The notes: generated by a model from the sequence alone, not told the origin. Positions 1 to 6,820 are shown, counted from the stretch's first letter. The stretch is 9,950 nucleotides of DNA from an uncultured Alphaproteobacteria bacterium (GCA_937928525.1 CALFWJ010000182.1:1-9950); one strand, 5' to 3'. Made by a program: numbers and translations.

Positions 1-650
1 TTATCGCCTTCTTTGTGTCGCTTGATACGCTGGGGGTTGATTTAGGTGCCTTTGCCCTGTTTGGTGGTGCCCTTGGTGTGGGGCTTGGTTTTGGTTTGCG
101 GGCCATGTTTAGTAACTTCCTTGGTGGGTTTGAACTTTTGATGGATAAAACCATTAAACCCGGTGATGTCGTGAGCGTGAGCAACACGGAAGGGTCTGGC
201 ATTGAAATTTTTGGTCAGGTGATTGCGATGAACAACCGTTGTGTGATTATCCGTCAGCGGGATGGTCGTGAACGGATGATTCCGAACGAGAAAATTTTGA
301 CGCAAGAAATTATGAACTGGAGTTTCTCGAACAAACTGGTACGGCAAGAGGTTTATATTCGGGTTGGGCATAAGTCGGATATGGAAAAAGTACGTGAAAT
401 TTTAATTGATTGCATTAAAACTGTTCCTCGCGCCGCTACCATGCCTGCGCCGAATGCGTTTATTAAAGAGTTTCAGGAAAATGGCACGGTATTTTATCTT
501 CGGTTTTGGCATAACGACCCTGAAGATGGCGTAAATAACGTTAAAGGTGACGTGCAGATGGCCGCATGGAAAGCGCTGCGTGACAACGGTATTGAAATTC
601 CGCCGCCACAGCTTAGGCTGGTAGATTTACCCGTTGATATTTCAAGCTGA
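1..650 (+). CDS. MscS-family mechanosensitive channel, C-terminal part (5' end outside window)
   Basis: The reading frame is open from the first bases, so the gene begins upstream; 215 residues are visible. The visible start is the pore-lining TM3 region, rich in Gly and Ala (GVDLGAFALFGGALGVGLG), followed by NFLGGFELLMDKTIKPGDVV, the hallmark of the MscS beta domain, and then a mixed alpha/beta C-terminal domain with the typical MNWSFSN-type strand. Family knowledge: these inner-membrane channels open under membrane tension and release small solutes on hypo-osmotic shock. The GTG at base 15 lies inside TM3 and cannot be the true start. The first transmembrane helices, and any large periplasmic domain, are not visible, so it cannot be said whether this is a small MscS or a large MscK/YnaI-like paralogue. 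It ends 90 bases before the MotB-like operon, which has its own promoter-like sequence. Confidence 0.95.
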   Translation, partial: IAFFVSLDTLGVDLGAFALFGGALGVGLGFGLRAMFSNFLGGFELLMDKTIKPGDVVSVSNTEGSGIEIFGQVIAMNNRCVIIRQRDGRERMIPNEKILTQEIMNWSFSNKLVRQEVYIRVGHKSDMEKVREILIDCIKTVPRAATMPAPNAFIKEFQENGTVFYLRFWHNDPEDGVNNVKGDVQMAAWKALRDNGIEIPPPQLRLVDLPVDISS

Positions 651-667
651 TTTTAACCCCTAAATGT

Positions 668-696
668 TTGCTGTATTGCGGGCTTTTTGCTAATCT
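668..696 (+). promoter_or_regulatory. Putative promoter of the MotB-like/TPR operon
   Basis: TTGCTG (668-673), 15 bases, then GCTAATCT (689-696) resembles the alphaproteobacterial housekeeping consensus known from Caulobacter (TTGacgs, 10-14 bases, GCTANAWC). It would start transcription near 703 and leave a leader of about 38 bases before the ATG at 741. An overlapping alternative is TTGCGG (676-681) with TTTATA (699-704), spacer 17. This is prediction from sequence alone. Confidence 0.45.
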
Positions 697-728
697 ATTT
701 TATATAAAACAAGAATAACAATAAGCAT

Positions 729-736
729 GAAGGTGG
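729..736 (+). promoter_or_regulatory. Ribosome binding site for the first MotB-like gene
   Basis: GAAGGTGG lies 4 bases upstream of the ATG at 741. It favours this start over the ATG at 727, whose frame stops after five codons. Confidence 0.6.
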
Positions 737-740
737 CGCC

Positions 741-1493
741 ATGAGCGACGATGATGAGCTTTCTGAAGACGACGAGCCCGCCGATATTGGCGTGATTGTG
801 CTGATGCTTGGTCTTTACCTTATTGTTTTGGCATTTTTTATTCTTCTTAACGCTATCTCTGAAGACAGTCCAGACCGCCAAGATTTGGTGGTTGAAAGTG
901 TACGTGAAGGGTTTGACTTTAGGGAAGAAGGACCTGGCCGAGGTTCTGATCCGACTGAAATTACAGCGCCGCCCGCTTATGAAGCTATTGTTCAATCGCT
1001 TGATGGTGCCCTTGAATCTCACTTACAGGTAGATGAATATGATGTGACTGGTGATTCTGAGAAGGTGCAAATGCGGCTAGACATTAGACGATTCTTCTAT
1101 CCGGGTGAGGTCCGTATTATTCCTGATATGATTCTGTTTTTTGAAGACTTAGCTAAAACAGTTCAGGATCGCCGTACAGGTACCAGCATGCGTTTGCAAG
1201 TTATGGTTAGTGGGGATGAATCTACCTTGAGTAACGATACGCCGTACGACGATTTTTCGTTGGCGGGGCGTCGGAGTACTTTATTTACCCGCGCGCTTAT
1301 TGCTGAAGGCATTGAAAAAAGCCAGATTTCGGCGGGGGCGTTTAAGGCTGAACCTTCCCTTATTTTAACCTTCCATATTTTTGATTCTGAGCCTAAAGAA
1401 GATGCTGCTGAACAGCTGCATGAGGTGATGGATAAACTGAAAGAACGCAGCGATACTTTAGGTCGTGGCCAAGGTACGGGAGGGTCTTTTTAG
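741..1493 (+). CDS. MotB/OmpA-like single-span membrane protein lacking the channel aspartate
   Basis: The 250-residue protein has a strongly acidic N-terminus (residues 2-15), one transmembrane helix (about 16-39, containing LGLYLIVLAFFILLNAIS), an acidic linker and an OmpA-like domain (about 108-212). The OmpA helix motif appears at 172-191 (FSLAGRRSTLFTRALIAEGI), including the Arg expected to touch peptidoglycan. Aligning the paired Phe of the helix with PomB/MotB puts Gly24 where those proteins have their ion-binding Asp, so it probably does not conduct ions itself. The only nearby Asp (D15) is nine residues too early, at the cytoplasmic edge. The C-terminal tail (about 216-250) is polar and ends in Gly/Ser. 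The stop codon directly touches the ATG of the next gene, a second MotB-like protein, which suggests the two are made together and may pair. It could instead be an accessory OmpA protein unrelated to ion flow. Confidence 0.75.
   Translation: MSDDDELSEDDEPADIGVIVLMLGLYLIVLAFFILLNAISEDSPDRQDLVVESVREGFDFREEGPGRGSDPTEITAPPAYEAIVQSLDGALESHLQVDEYDVTGDSEKVQMRLDIRRFFYPGEVRIIPDMILFFEDLAKTVQDRRTGTSMRLQVMVSGDESTLSNDTPYDDFSLAGRRSTLFTRALIAEGIEKSQISAGAFKAEPSLILTFHIFDSEPKEDAAEQLHEVMDKLKERSDTLGRGQGTGGSF
1478..1484 (+). promoter_or_regulatory. Ribosome binding site for the second MotB-like gene
   Basis: GGGAGGG inside the last codons of the upstream gene lies 9 bases before the ATG at 1494. It is the strongest Shine-Dalgarno sequence in the window and supports efficient translation of the channel-competent partner. 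Confidence 0.7.
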
Positions 1494-2165
1494 ATGAGTG
1501 ATGACGAACTTGTAAAACCTGAACCACCAAGTATGGATTGGTTGCTTACTTTTGCTGATTTAGTAAGTTTATTGATTACGTTTTTTGTTTTGCTTTATTC
1601 GATGAAATCGGTTGATGAATCCCGGTGGGACTTAATTTACGGATCACTTTCTGGTGTATTTGCGCCGCAGGAAGCTGTTATTTTTGTGCACCCTGAAGAA
1701 TTTAAATCGGCTGAAATTATCAATAATTTTGCTGCGGACGACTTATTGTATCTTGAGGGGATTTTGTTGCAATCGTTTAAAAGTGATGCACTGCTTTCTA
1801 GCTTGACCACGCAGTATGATTCTAAGTTGGATATTTTAAAAATTACGCTGCCGGGGTTACTGTTTTACACGCAGGGGGAATCTCGGTTAAGTGTACGTGG
1901 TCGGGTTGCGATGATGAAATTAGCTGATAAACTGCGTCATCTTGACAACCAAATTCAGGTTGTTGGTTTTACAGACCCTGACTTTAAACCATCCTCTAAA
2001 TATCCTACCGTTTGGGAACTTGCTATGGAGCGCGCTATTGGCGTGACACGCATTATGTATGATCGCGGTATGCCGCCGCCTATTCCATCGTTTTCGAATG
2101 GGCAAATTATTGCAAATGCTGATGCGCCGCGGGTTGAAATTCTAATTTATGGGGATAGTCAGTAA
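1494..2165 (+). CDS. MotB/PomB-like stator protein with intact channel aspartate
   Basis: The 223-residue protein begins with a short polar segment and WLLTFADLVSLLITFFVLL (residues 16-34), which closely resembles the membrane helix of PomB/MotB stator proteins. D22 occupies the position of the essential ion-binding Asp. A periplasmic OmpA-like peptidoglycan-binding domain follows, about 113-220. It includes a strand-turn motif typical of MotB (LPGLLFYTQGESRLSVRG, 119-136), GFTD (158-161) and WELAMERA (174-181) with R180. In the known family such proteins pair with a MotA/PomA-type partner in a 2:5 complex and use proton or sodium flow to drive rotation. The helix is more PomB-like, but ion choice cannot be read safely from sequence. 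No MotA/ExbB gene is in the window, so the partner must be elsewhere, possibly upstream of the MscS gene. Its stop overlaps the next ATG (TAATG). Confidence 0.88.
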   Translation: MSDDELVKPEPPSMDWLLTFADLVSLLITFFVLLYSMKSVDESRWDLIYGSLSGVFAPQEAVIFVHPEEFKSAEIINNFAADDLLYLEGILLQSFKSDALLSSLTTQYDSKLDILKITLPGLLFYTQGESRLSVRGRVAMMKLADKLRHLDNQIQVVGFTDPDFKPSSKYPTVWELAMERAIGVTRIMYDRGMPPPIPSFSNGQIIANADAPRVEILIYGDSQ

Positions 2166-4324
2166 TGCCTTTTGTTTTTATTGCATTTTTAATGTTACTT
2201 ACTGCTCCTGCTATTGCACAAGACAACCCTCTTACGCTTAATCAAGTTTATAGTGGCGCGGCTGTATCGTTTACTTTACCGCAAAATGTTCTACTTCAGA
2301 ACGGTACTGTTACTGTACAAGATGTGCCAACACAGCAACGTAAAACTCAATTTGTGCGAGCGCTTGGCGCTGTAGATGAAGCCATTGCGCGTATTACCAA
2401 AGATGTCAGTAATACTATTTTAGACCGTGGCAGACGCTCTGGTTTACCAGTAGCGAACAAAGCTGAAAGCAGCGCTGTTGCTGCAACGCCAGATATTGAC
2501 TTAGCCAGCATTGGTTTATCTGATGCTGCTGAGCCTGCTGTATTTGACAACCCCATGGTTTTGCCACCAGAAACCCGCGCTCTGCCCTTTATTGAAGTGC
2601 GTGATTACTTACAACAAGCCCTTATTGCGGCAAAAGGTGAAAACGATAAAAACCAAATACGCGAAGACTTAGCCCGCCTTAATATTACGTTTGGGCGCTA
2701 CCCTGAAGCTATTGGTATTTTACAAAACTTTGCTGTAAATGAGCGTGACGGCATGCCTAATGTTGCAAGTATCAGAATTTTGTTGGGTATGGCCTATGCC
2801 CTTAATAAACAACCTGATGTTGCTCTACCGTTGTTAATTAGAAGTGGCGAACCACGCCAGCATCGCATGCTCTGGCGAGCTTATTCAACGCTGCCGACAA
2901 ACCCGAAAGATGCTTTGCTCATTTTTACTCAGAACCAAGCGCTGATTGCGAGCTACCCCCCTCAATTAGATGAAATTTTAAGCCGTGCCTACGCCGAAGC
3001 TTTACTGCAAGACCCTGAACGTACTGCCGAGATTATTCCGTTATTTGAGAAGCTTGCGGCCAGAATGGATGGACGCGATTTTGCACCAAAAAGTTTATAT
3101 ATATTAGCTAAGGCTTATGAATTTATTGGCGATACAAATCAGTCTCTGCGATTGTTGGCTGAAACATCTGAGGCGAGCGACACTTTGGTATCTTATCAGG
3201 CTAAATATGAATTTGTGACGAACCTACAACGGCGCGGCGAACTCACCAATAGTGCGACGATTGCGGCGCTTGAATCTCTCACCCGCGTATGGCGCGGCGA
3301 TACCCTAGAAGAAAAGATTTTACTCAACTTAGGGCGCTTATATTTAGCTGAAAAAAATTATCGTAAAGCATTGAATTATCTTAAAGATTACGCAAGATAT
3401 TACCCAGAAGGTGATGCCCGTGAAAAGGTTGCCTACCTCATGACGCAAAACTTTTTAAGCGCTTTTAATGAGCGCAATGCACTGCTTACGGACGACCTTG
3501 GCTTTTTAAGTTTGTACTATGATTTTAGAGAATTAACCCCTGCTGATAACCGTGGTGACAAGCTTATTAGCCGGGTGGCTGAACGTTTAGAGCGCCTTAA
3601 TTTATTCACGCAGGCCCGTGATTTATACGAACAACAACTCACGTTTAGAATTGAAGATGTTGTAGAGCGTACTGATATTGCTTTAGATTTGGCACGCTTG
3701 CATTTAAAAAATAAAAATGTTTCAGGCGCCTTAAAAACATTGAATGATATCGATGTAACGGCCATCAACCAAACACAGCGCAATCAGACGCTACTTCAGC
3801 AGGCCGAAGCACATTATGCACGCGGCAGCACACAAGTGGCGAGAACAATTTTAAGCCAACTTAACACCGATTCGGCCCGCGATTTATTAATTGATATTGC
3901 TTGGCAAGAACAAGATGGTGCAACCATTATTGGCCTTATTCAGCCTATTTTTACAACAGGTGAACACTTTGGTTTTGAGGATGCTCATGTGCGTAACCAA
4001 TTTATTAGATTAGCTTATGCTTATGCTGAACAAGGCAATATTGCTGCTGTTAACCAGCTCAAGAGTGATTATCCTGATGCCATTAATGACTACCCTGATA
4101 TTGCTGATGCTGTTGCCTTTGCCATTGCCCGTGGTGGCGCTAATGAGGTGGTTGCAAATCCAACGCGTGCTGTTGGGCGTTTGGCAACTGAACTTGCCAA
4201 AATTAATGATTTAGTTGGTGACTACACAGCCGTTTCGTCTGAGGTGCAGACACGTAAAGCGGAGCGAGAATTATTTAATAAAAAAATCCGCTTTATGGAA
4301 CTCCGCCAAAGTGGTGCGCTTTAA
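2165..4324 (+). CDS. Secreted TPR-repeat protein of the MotB-like operon
   Basis: The 719-residue protein starts with a clear Sec signal peptide: a hydrophobic core (FVFIAFLMLLTAP) and a likely cut after AIA, before QDNP at about residue 19-20. A polar, poorly conserved region of roughly 130 residues follows. Helical TPR-like repeats then run from about residue 150 to 650. The clearest units are around 173-190 (FGRYPEAIGILQNF) and 383-416 (EKILLNLGRLYLAEKNYRKA), which have the alternating small/aromatic spacing of TPRs. The C-terminus is charged and helical. The mature protein should lie in the periplasm, where it could hold the OmpA-like domains of its two neighbours together. A family parallel is MotC of rhizobia, a periplasmic protein encoded after motB, but MotC is shorter and homology is not claimed. 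The ATG overlaps the preceding stop by one base, implying translational coupling. GGGGA at 2151-2155 can serve as ribosome binding site. Confidence 0.8.
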   Translation: MPFVFIAFLMLLTAPAIAQDNPLTLNQVYSGAAVSFTLPQNVLLQNGTVTVQDVPTQQRKTQFVRALGAVDEAIARITKDVSNTILDRGRRSGLPVANKAESSAVAATPDIDLASIGLSDAAEPAVFDNPMVLPPETRALPFIEVRDYLQQALIAAKGENDKNQIREDLARLNITFGRYPEAIGILQNFAVNERDGMPNVASIRILLGMAYALNKQPDVALPLLIRSGEPRQHRMLWRAYSTLPTNPKDALLIFTQNQALIASYPPQLDEILSRAYAEALLQDPERTAEIIPLFEKLAARMDGRDFAPKSLYILAKAYEFIGDTNQSLRLLAETSEASDTLVSYQAKYEFVTNLQRRGELTNSATIAALESLTRVWRGDTLEEKILLNLGRLYLAEKNYRKALNYLKDYARYYPEGDAREKVAYLMTQNFLSAFNERNALLTDDLGFLSLYYDFRELTPADNRGDKLISRVAERLERLNLFTQARDLYEQQLTFRIEDVVERTDIALDLARLHLKNKNVSGALKTLNDIDVTAINQTQRNQTLLQQAEAHYARGSTQVARTILSQLNTDSARDLLIDIAWQEQDGATIIGLIQPIFTTGEHFGFEDAHVRNQFIRLAYAYAEQGNIAAVNQLKSDYPDAINDYPDIADAVAFAIARGGANEVVANPTRAVGRLATELAKINDLVGDYTAVSSEVQTRKAERELFNKKIRFMELRQSGAL

Positions 4325-4327
4325 GCT

Positions 4328-4355
4328 TTGCGCTATTTGCGGGCTATGCTAGTTT
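4328..4355 (+). promoter_or_regulatory. Putative ybeY promoter, near-leaderless
   Basis: TTGCGC (4328-4333), 14 bases, then GCTAGTTT (4348-4355) fits the same TTGc...GCTA pattern as the promoter at 668-696. Only 8 bases separate the -10 element from the ATG at 4364 and no Shine-Dalgarno is present, so the transcript may begin at or very near the start codon. Confidence 0.5.
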
Positions 4356-4363
4356 AAACTTAC

Positions 4364-4882
4364 ATGGATCATTCTTTGCCCTCTGATAATAATACTGAGC
4401 AGCGCCCATTTGCTTTATGGGTAGATGTGGTAGAGCCTTTAACTGATGTTGCCGTTGAGTATATGGTTGATGCTGTGGGTGCTGCTGTTTTCTCGGTGTT
4501 GTCCCCTGCCCGTAGCCATGGCACACTCCCTACCGCTGGTATTAAAATTGCGAGTGATGCTGATGTACAAGCCCTCAACCGTGACTTTAGAGACATGGAC
4601 AAACCGACCAACGTATTAAGCTTTCCCACTGACGATGAAGATGGCACTCTGGATGAAGATGGACAATTTTATTTAGGCGATATTATTCTGGCTGTGGGTA
4701 CTCTTATAAAAGAAGCTGAAAACGAAGACAAACCTATAGCACACCACTTCGCGCATTTGGCTGTGCATGGCTTATTGCACCTCATGGGTTTTGACCACGA
4801 AACAGAAGCTGAAGCAGAGGTTATGGAGGCTTTAGAAATTAAAATTTTAGCGCACCTTAATATTAATAATCCGTATCAATAG
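4364..4882 (+). CDS. ybeY: Endoribonuclease YbeY (rRNA maturation factor)
   Basis: The 172-residue protein carries the YbeY zinc signature HGLLHLMGFDH (residues 135-145), with metal ligands H135, H139 and H145. It is preceded by the conserved TNVLSFP strand (82-88) and the LGDI segment (104-107). Family knowledge: YbeY is a cytoplasmic single-strand endoribonuclease that acts in 16S rRNA 3'-end maturation and late 70S ribosome quality control. The length is normal for alphaproteobacteria. The corC-like gene follows 12 bases later, the expected partner. The usual upstream gene phoH is missing; instead there is a separate operon and a promoter-like sequence directly before ybeY. No ribosome binding site is seen, which agrees with a leaderless message. 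Confidence 0.96.
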   Translation: MDHSLPSDNNTEQRPFALWVDVVEPLTDVAVEYMVDAVGAAVFSVLSPARSHGTLPTAGIKIASDADVQALNRDFRDMDKPTNVLSFPTDDEDGTLDEDGQFYLGDIILAVGTLIKEAENEDKPIAHHFAHLAVHGLLHLMGFDHETEAEAEVMEALEIKILAHLNINNPYQ

Positions 4883-4894
4883 AAATAAAACGAC

Positions 4895-5704
4895 ATGCCC
4901 TTCCATAAACTTAAACAGCTTTTTGCCAAAGAACAAACCGAGCTTCATGCCCTAGTAGAAGAGCGTGAAGAAGATAGTGCCCCATTAACCAGCCACGAGC
5001 GCGAGTTAATTACAAACGCATTTCAGTTTCGTAACTTAGAGGCTGATACTGTATCGGTGCCGCGCTCTGAGATTACGTATTTAAAGCAAGATGACAGCTT
5101 TGAGGCGGTGCTCACAACTTTTCAGAAAACGCGGTATTCGCGCTTGCCTGTGGTTGGGGAAGACCTAGATGATGTATTGGGCTTTATTACGCTTAAAGAT
5201 GTCATTTGTTTTGTGGACCGCGCGAATGAATTTGTGCTTAAAGAGCGATTGCGCCCTGCTACATTTGTCCCTGATAATATGACGCTACCGCGGGTGCTTC
5301 AGCTGATGAAGAAATCACGCATTCAGTTGGTTATGGTGGCGGATGAATATGGTGGTACGGCGGGGTTATTGTCGCTCAAGGATATTCTGGAAGAGTTGGT
5401 GGGTGAAGTGGAGGATGAACATGAAACGGCTGATACACCTTTGTATAAATCGATTGGCATTAACCGCTATTGGGTGGATGCAAAACTACCCATTACCGAT
5501 GCAGTTGAGCATTTAAAATTAAAGCTACCACTTGCGAAAAACGATGACGCAGATGACCTACCCTACGAAACAATGGGCGGCTTAATTTTACATCTTGCTG
5601 GGCGTTTACCTGAAAAAGGTGAGAGCCTCAAAATTGGCCCACACAGCGCTACCATTATTGAAGCAGATGGGCGACGGGTTCAGGCTTTGGAAATTGCTAT
5701 ATAA
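4895..5704 (+). CDS. corC: CorC/HlyC-type CBS-domain protein
   Basis: The 269-residue soluble protein has an N-terminal segment with SHERELITNAFQFRNLEADT (33-52), two CBS repeats (about 54-112 and 118-173; YSRLPVVGE at 81-89 and DEYGGTAGLLSLKDILEEL at 150-168), the acidic GEVEDEHE stretch (170-177), and the CorC_HlyC transporter-associated domain at the C-terminus (about 188-268). It lacks the DUF21 membrane domain, so it is the short CorC form rather than a CNNM/PaeA-type membrane protein. CBS domains bind adenine nucleotides; CorC has been linked to magnesium and cobalt efflux, although the exact role of the short form remains uncertain. It sits 12 bases after ybeY, and its stop overlaps the start of a DUF1653 gene. 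The usual downstream lnt gene is absent. Confidence 0.93.
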   Translation: MPFHKLKQLFAKEQTELHALVEEREEDSAPLTSHERELITNAFQFRNLEADTVSVPRSEITYLKQDDSFEAVLTTFQKTRYSRLPVVGEDLDDVLGFITLKDVICFVDRANEFVLKERLRPATFVPDNMTLPRVLQLMKKSRIQLVMVADEYGGTAGLLSLKDILEELVGEVEDEHETADTPLYKSIGINRYWVDAKLPITDAVEHLKLKLPLAKNDDADDLPYETMGGLILHLAGRLPEKGESLKIGPHSATIIEADGRRVQALEIAI

Positions 5705-5924
5705 TGAAGAATGAACCGACTTCTTTCCCTTATGAATGCCAGCACTACAAAGGTGGCTTTTATACTGTGTTAGGCTTTGGTTTTCATAGCGAAGATTTAT
5801 CTGAACTTGTTATTTATCAAGCCAATGCAGATAAAAAACTTGGCTACGCCCTAAAGATAATTTTTTTGAAATGATAGAATATCAAGAAAAAAGTGTGCCT
5901 AGGTTTAGGAAAATTCCTGCCTAA
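5704..5924 (+). pseudogene. DUF1653 domain gene, frameshifted
   Basis: The ATG overlaps the corC stop (TAATG). The first frame reads 56 residues to a TGA at 5872-5874, including the DUF1653 features HYKGGFYTVLGFGFHSE and LVIYQ. From 5853 the frame one base back continues the domain to a TAA at 5922-5924 as KDNFFEMIEYQEKSVPRFRK, matching the conserved end of the family (RPLEMFFE...VPRF). The two halves join at TACGCCCTAAAGAT (5845-5858). Restoring a second GCCC copy would give YARPKDNFFEM, with the expected Arg-Pro, so a 4-base deletion of one tandem unit is the simplest explanation. The whole restored protein would be about 74 residues, normal for this family of unknown function. Alternatives are a sequencing or assembly error, or rescue by slippage on the T7 run at 5861-5867, which lies in the right place for a -1 shift. 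Confidence 0.85.
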
Positions 5925-5949
5925 CTGCTTTAACCGCTCAACCCTATTT

Positions 5950-6792
5950 TTACCACCGAGCCTCGGGTGGCATGCTCATCAAGATGGCTTCGGCGTTGCC
6001 GCCAGTTTGAAAACCAAATCGGGTGCCACGGTCGTACAGGAGGTTAAACTCGACGTAGCGTCCGCGTTTTTCTTGCTGTTTTATTTTGTCTTCTGTGGTG
6101 AATTTGGTGTGCATGCGGCGCTCAGTAATTTCGGAAAAACTATCGAGGAAGGCGTAGCTTACGTCTTTTAACAGTTGGAGGTCTTTGCTGTCATCACTAC
6201 TGTGTAAATTATCGAAGAAGACGCCACCCACGCCGCGGGTTTCGTTTCTGTGTGGGAGGAAGAAGTATTCGTCGCACCATTTTTTATATTTTGGGTAGGC
6301 GCCGGTATGATGATTTTCGCAGGCTTGTTTGAGTGCATTATGGAAGGTTTGCGTATCTTCTTGTAGCGGGAATGTAGGGGTAAGGTCAGCGCCGCCACCT
6401 ACCCAGCTTTTACTGGTTTGGATGCGGCGCACGTTCATGTGCACGGCAGGGGCAAAGGGGTTGGCCATGTGTGCGACCAGGCTCACACCTGAGGCCCAAA
6501 ATTCACCATTACTCTCGAGCGCACCCGGAATTTCTTTGGCAAATTTTTCGCTGAATGTGCCATGAACTTCGCTGAAGTTTACGCCGACTTTCTCGAAGGT
6601 TTCGCCGCGCATGCTCGCCATTTTTCCGCCGCCTTGGAGCATGTCTTCGGCACCTTTCTCCCATGGGGTTTGGGTGAAGGTGGCGGTGTTGTTTTTTGCG
6701 CTATTTTCTATTTCGGTAAAGCGCGCGATGACGTCTTGCTGAAATTGTTGAAAGAAAGCGGTGAAGTCAGATTTTTTTAGTGTTTGAGTCAT
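5950..6792 (-). CDS. hemF: Oxygen-dependent coproporphyrinogen III oxidase
   Basis: The 280-residue protein covers the full HemF fold, slightly short of the usual 300. Conserved blocks in order are SGVSLVAHMANPFAP (101-115) with H108, HMNVRRI (118-124), GGGADLTP (132-139), HRNETRGVGGVFFDN (181-195), GRYVEFNLLYDRGTRFGFQT (244-263) and the C-terminal SMPPEARW (273-280). It converts coproporphyrinogen III to protoporphyrinogen IX by two oxidative decarboxylations using O2, in the cytoplasm, late in haem synthesis. Its presence argues for an aerobic or facultative lifestyle. It appears to be a single-gene unit: rpoZ lies upstream on the same strand but ends in a terminator. The ATG at 6792 has no ribosome binding site and lies very close to a promoter-like sequence. 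It converges with the DUF1653 remnant, with 25 bases between them. Confidence 0.97.
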   Translation of the reverse strand: MTQTLKKSDFTAFFQQFQQDVIARFTEIENSAKNNTATFTQTPWEKGAEDMLQGGGKMASMRGETFEKVGVNFSEVHGTFSEKFAKEIPGALESNGEFWASGVSLVAHMANPFAPAVHMNVRRIQTSKSWVGGGADLTPTFPLQEDTQTFHNALKQACENHHTGAYPKYKKWCDEYFFLPHRNETRGVGGVFFDNLHSSDDSKDLQLLKDVSYAFLDSFSEITERRMHTKFTTEDKIKQQEKRGRYVEFNLLYDRGTRFGFQTGGNAEAILMSMPPEARW

Positions 6793-6794
6793 GG

Positions 6795-6820
6795 CGCTAG
6801 ACTACGCCACTTTAGTGCAA
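6795..6820 (-). promoter_or_regulatory. Putative hemF promoter, near-leaderless
   Basis: On the minus strand TTGCAC (6820-6815), 13 bases, then TCTAGCGC (6801-6794) resembles the TTGc...GCTA pattern seen elsewhere in the window. The -10 element practically touches the ATG (6792-6790). The T-run of the rpoZ terminator runs straight into the -35 box. An imperfect dyad, GGCGcTAGaCTACGCC (6793-6808 on the plus strand), covers the -10 region and could be an operator, but this is speculative. Confidence 0.35.

Noticed and set aside
3229..3300. Two GGCGCGGCGA copies (around 3230 and 3291)
   Set aside because: Both are inside the TPR gene, encoding RRGE and WRGD; too short and too few to be a repeat family.
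4325..4347. GCGC/AAGC repeats after the TPR gene as terminator
   Set aside because: No stable stem with T-run; the bases are better explained as the ybeY promoter.
5953..5970. Inverted repeat CCACCGAG...CTCGGGTGG as a hemF terminator
   Set aside because: It encodes the conserved HemF C-terminus (PPEARW), has a bulge and almost no loop, and lacks a T-run on either strand.
5893..6171. 92-residue plus-strand frame
   Set aside because: It lies mostly antisense to hemF, and its first part overlaps the DUF1653 second frame; no family features or ribosome binding site.
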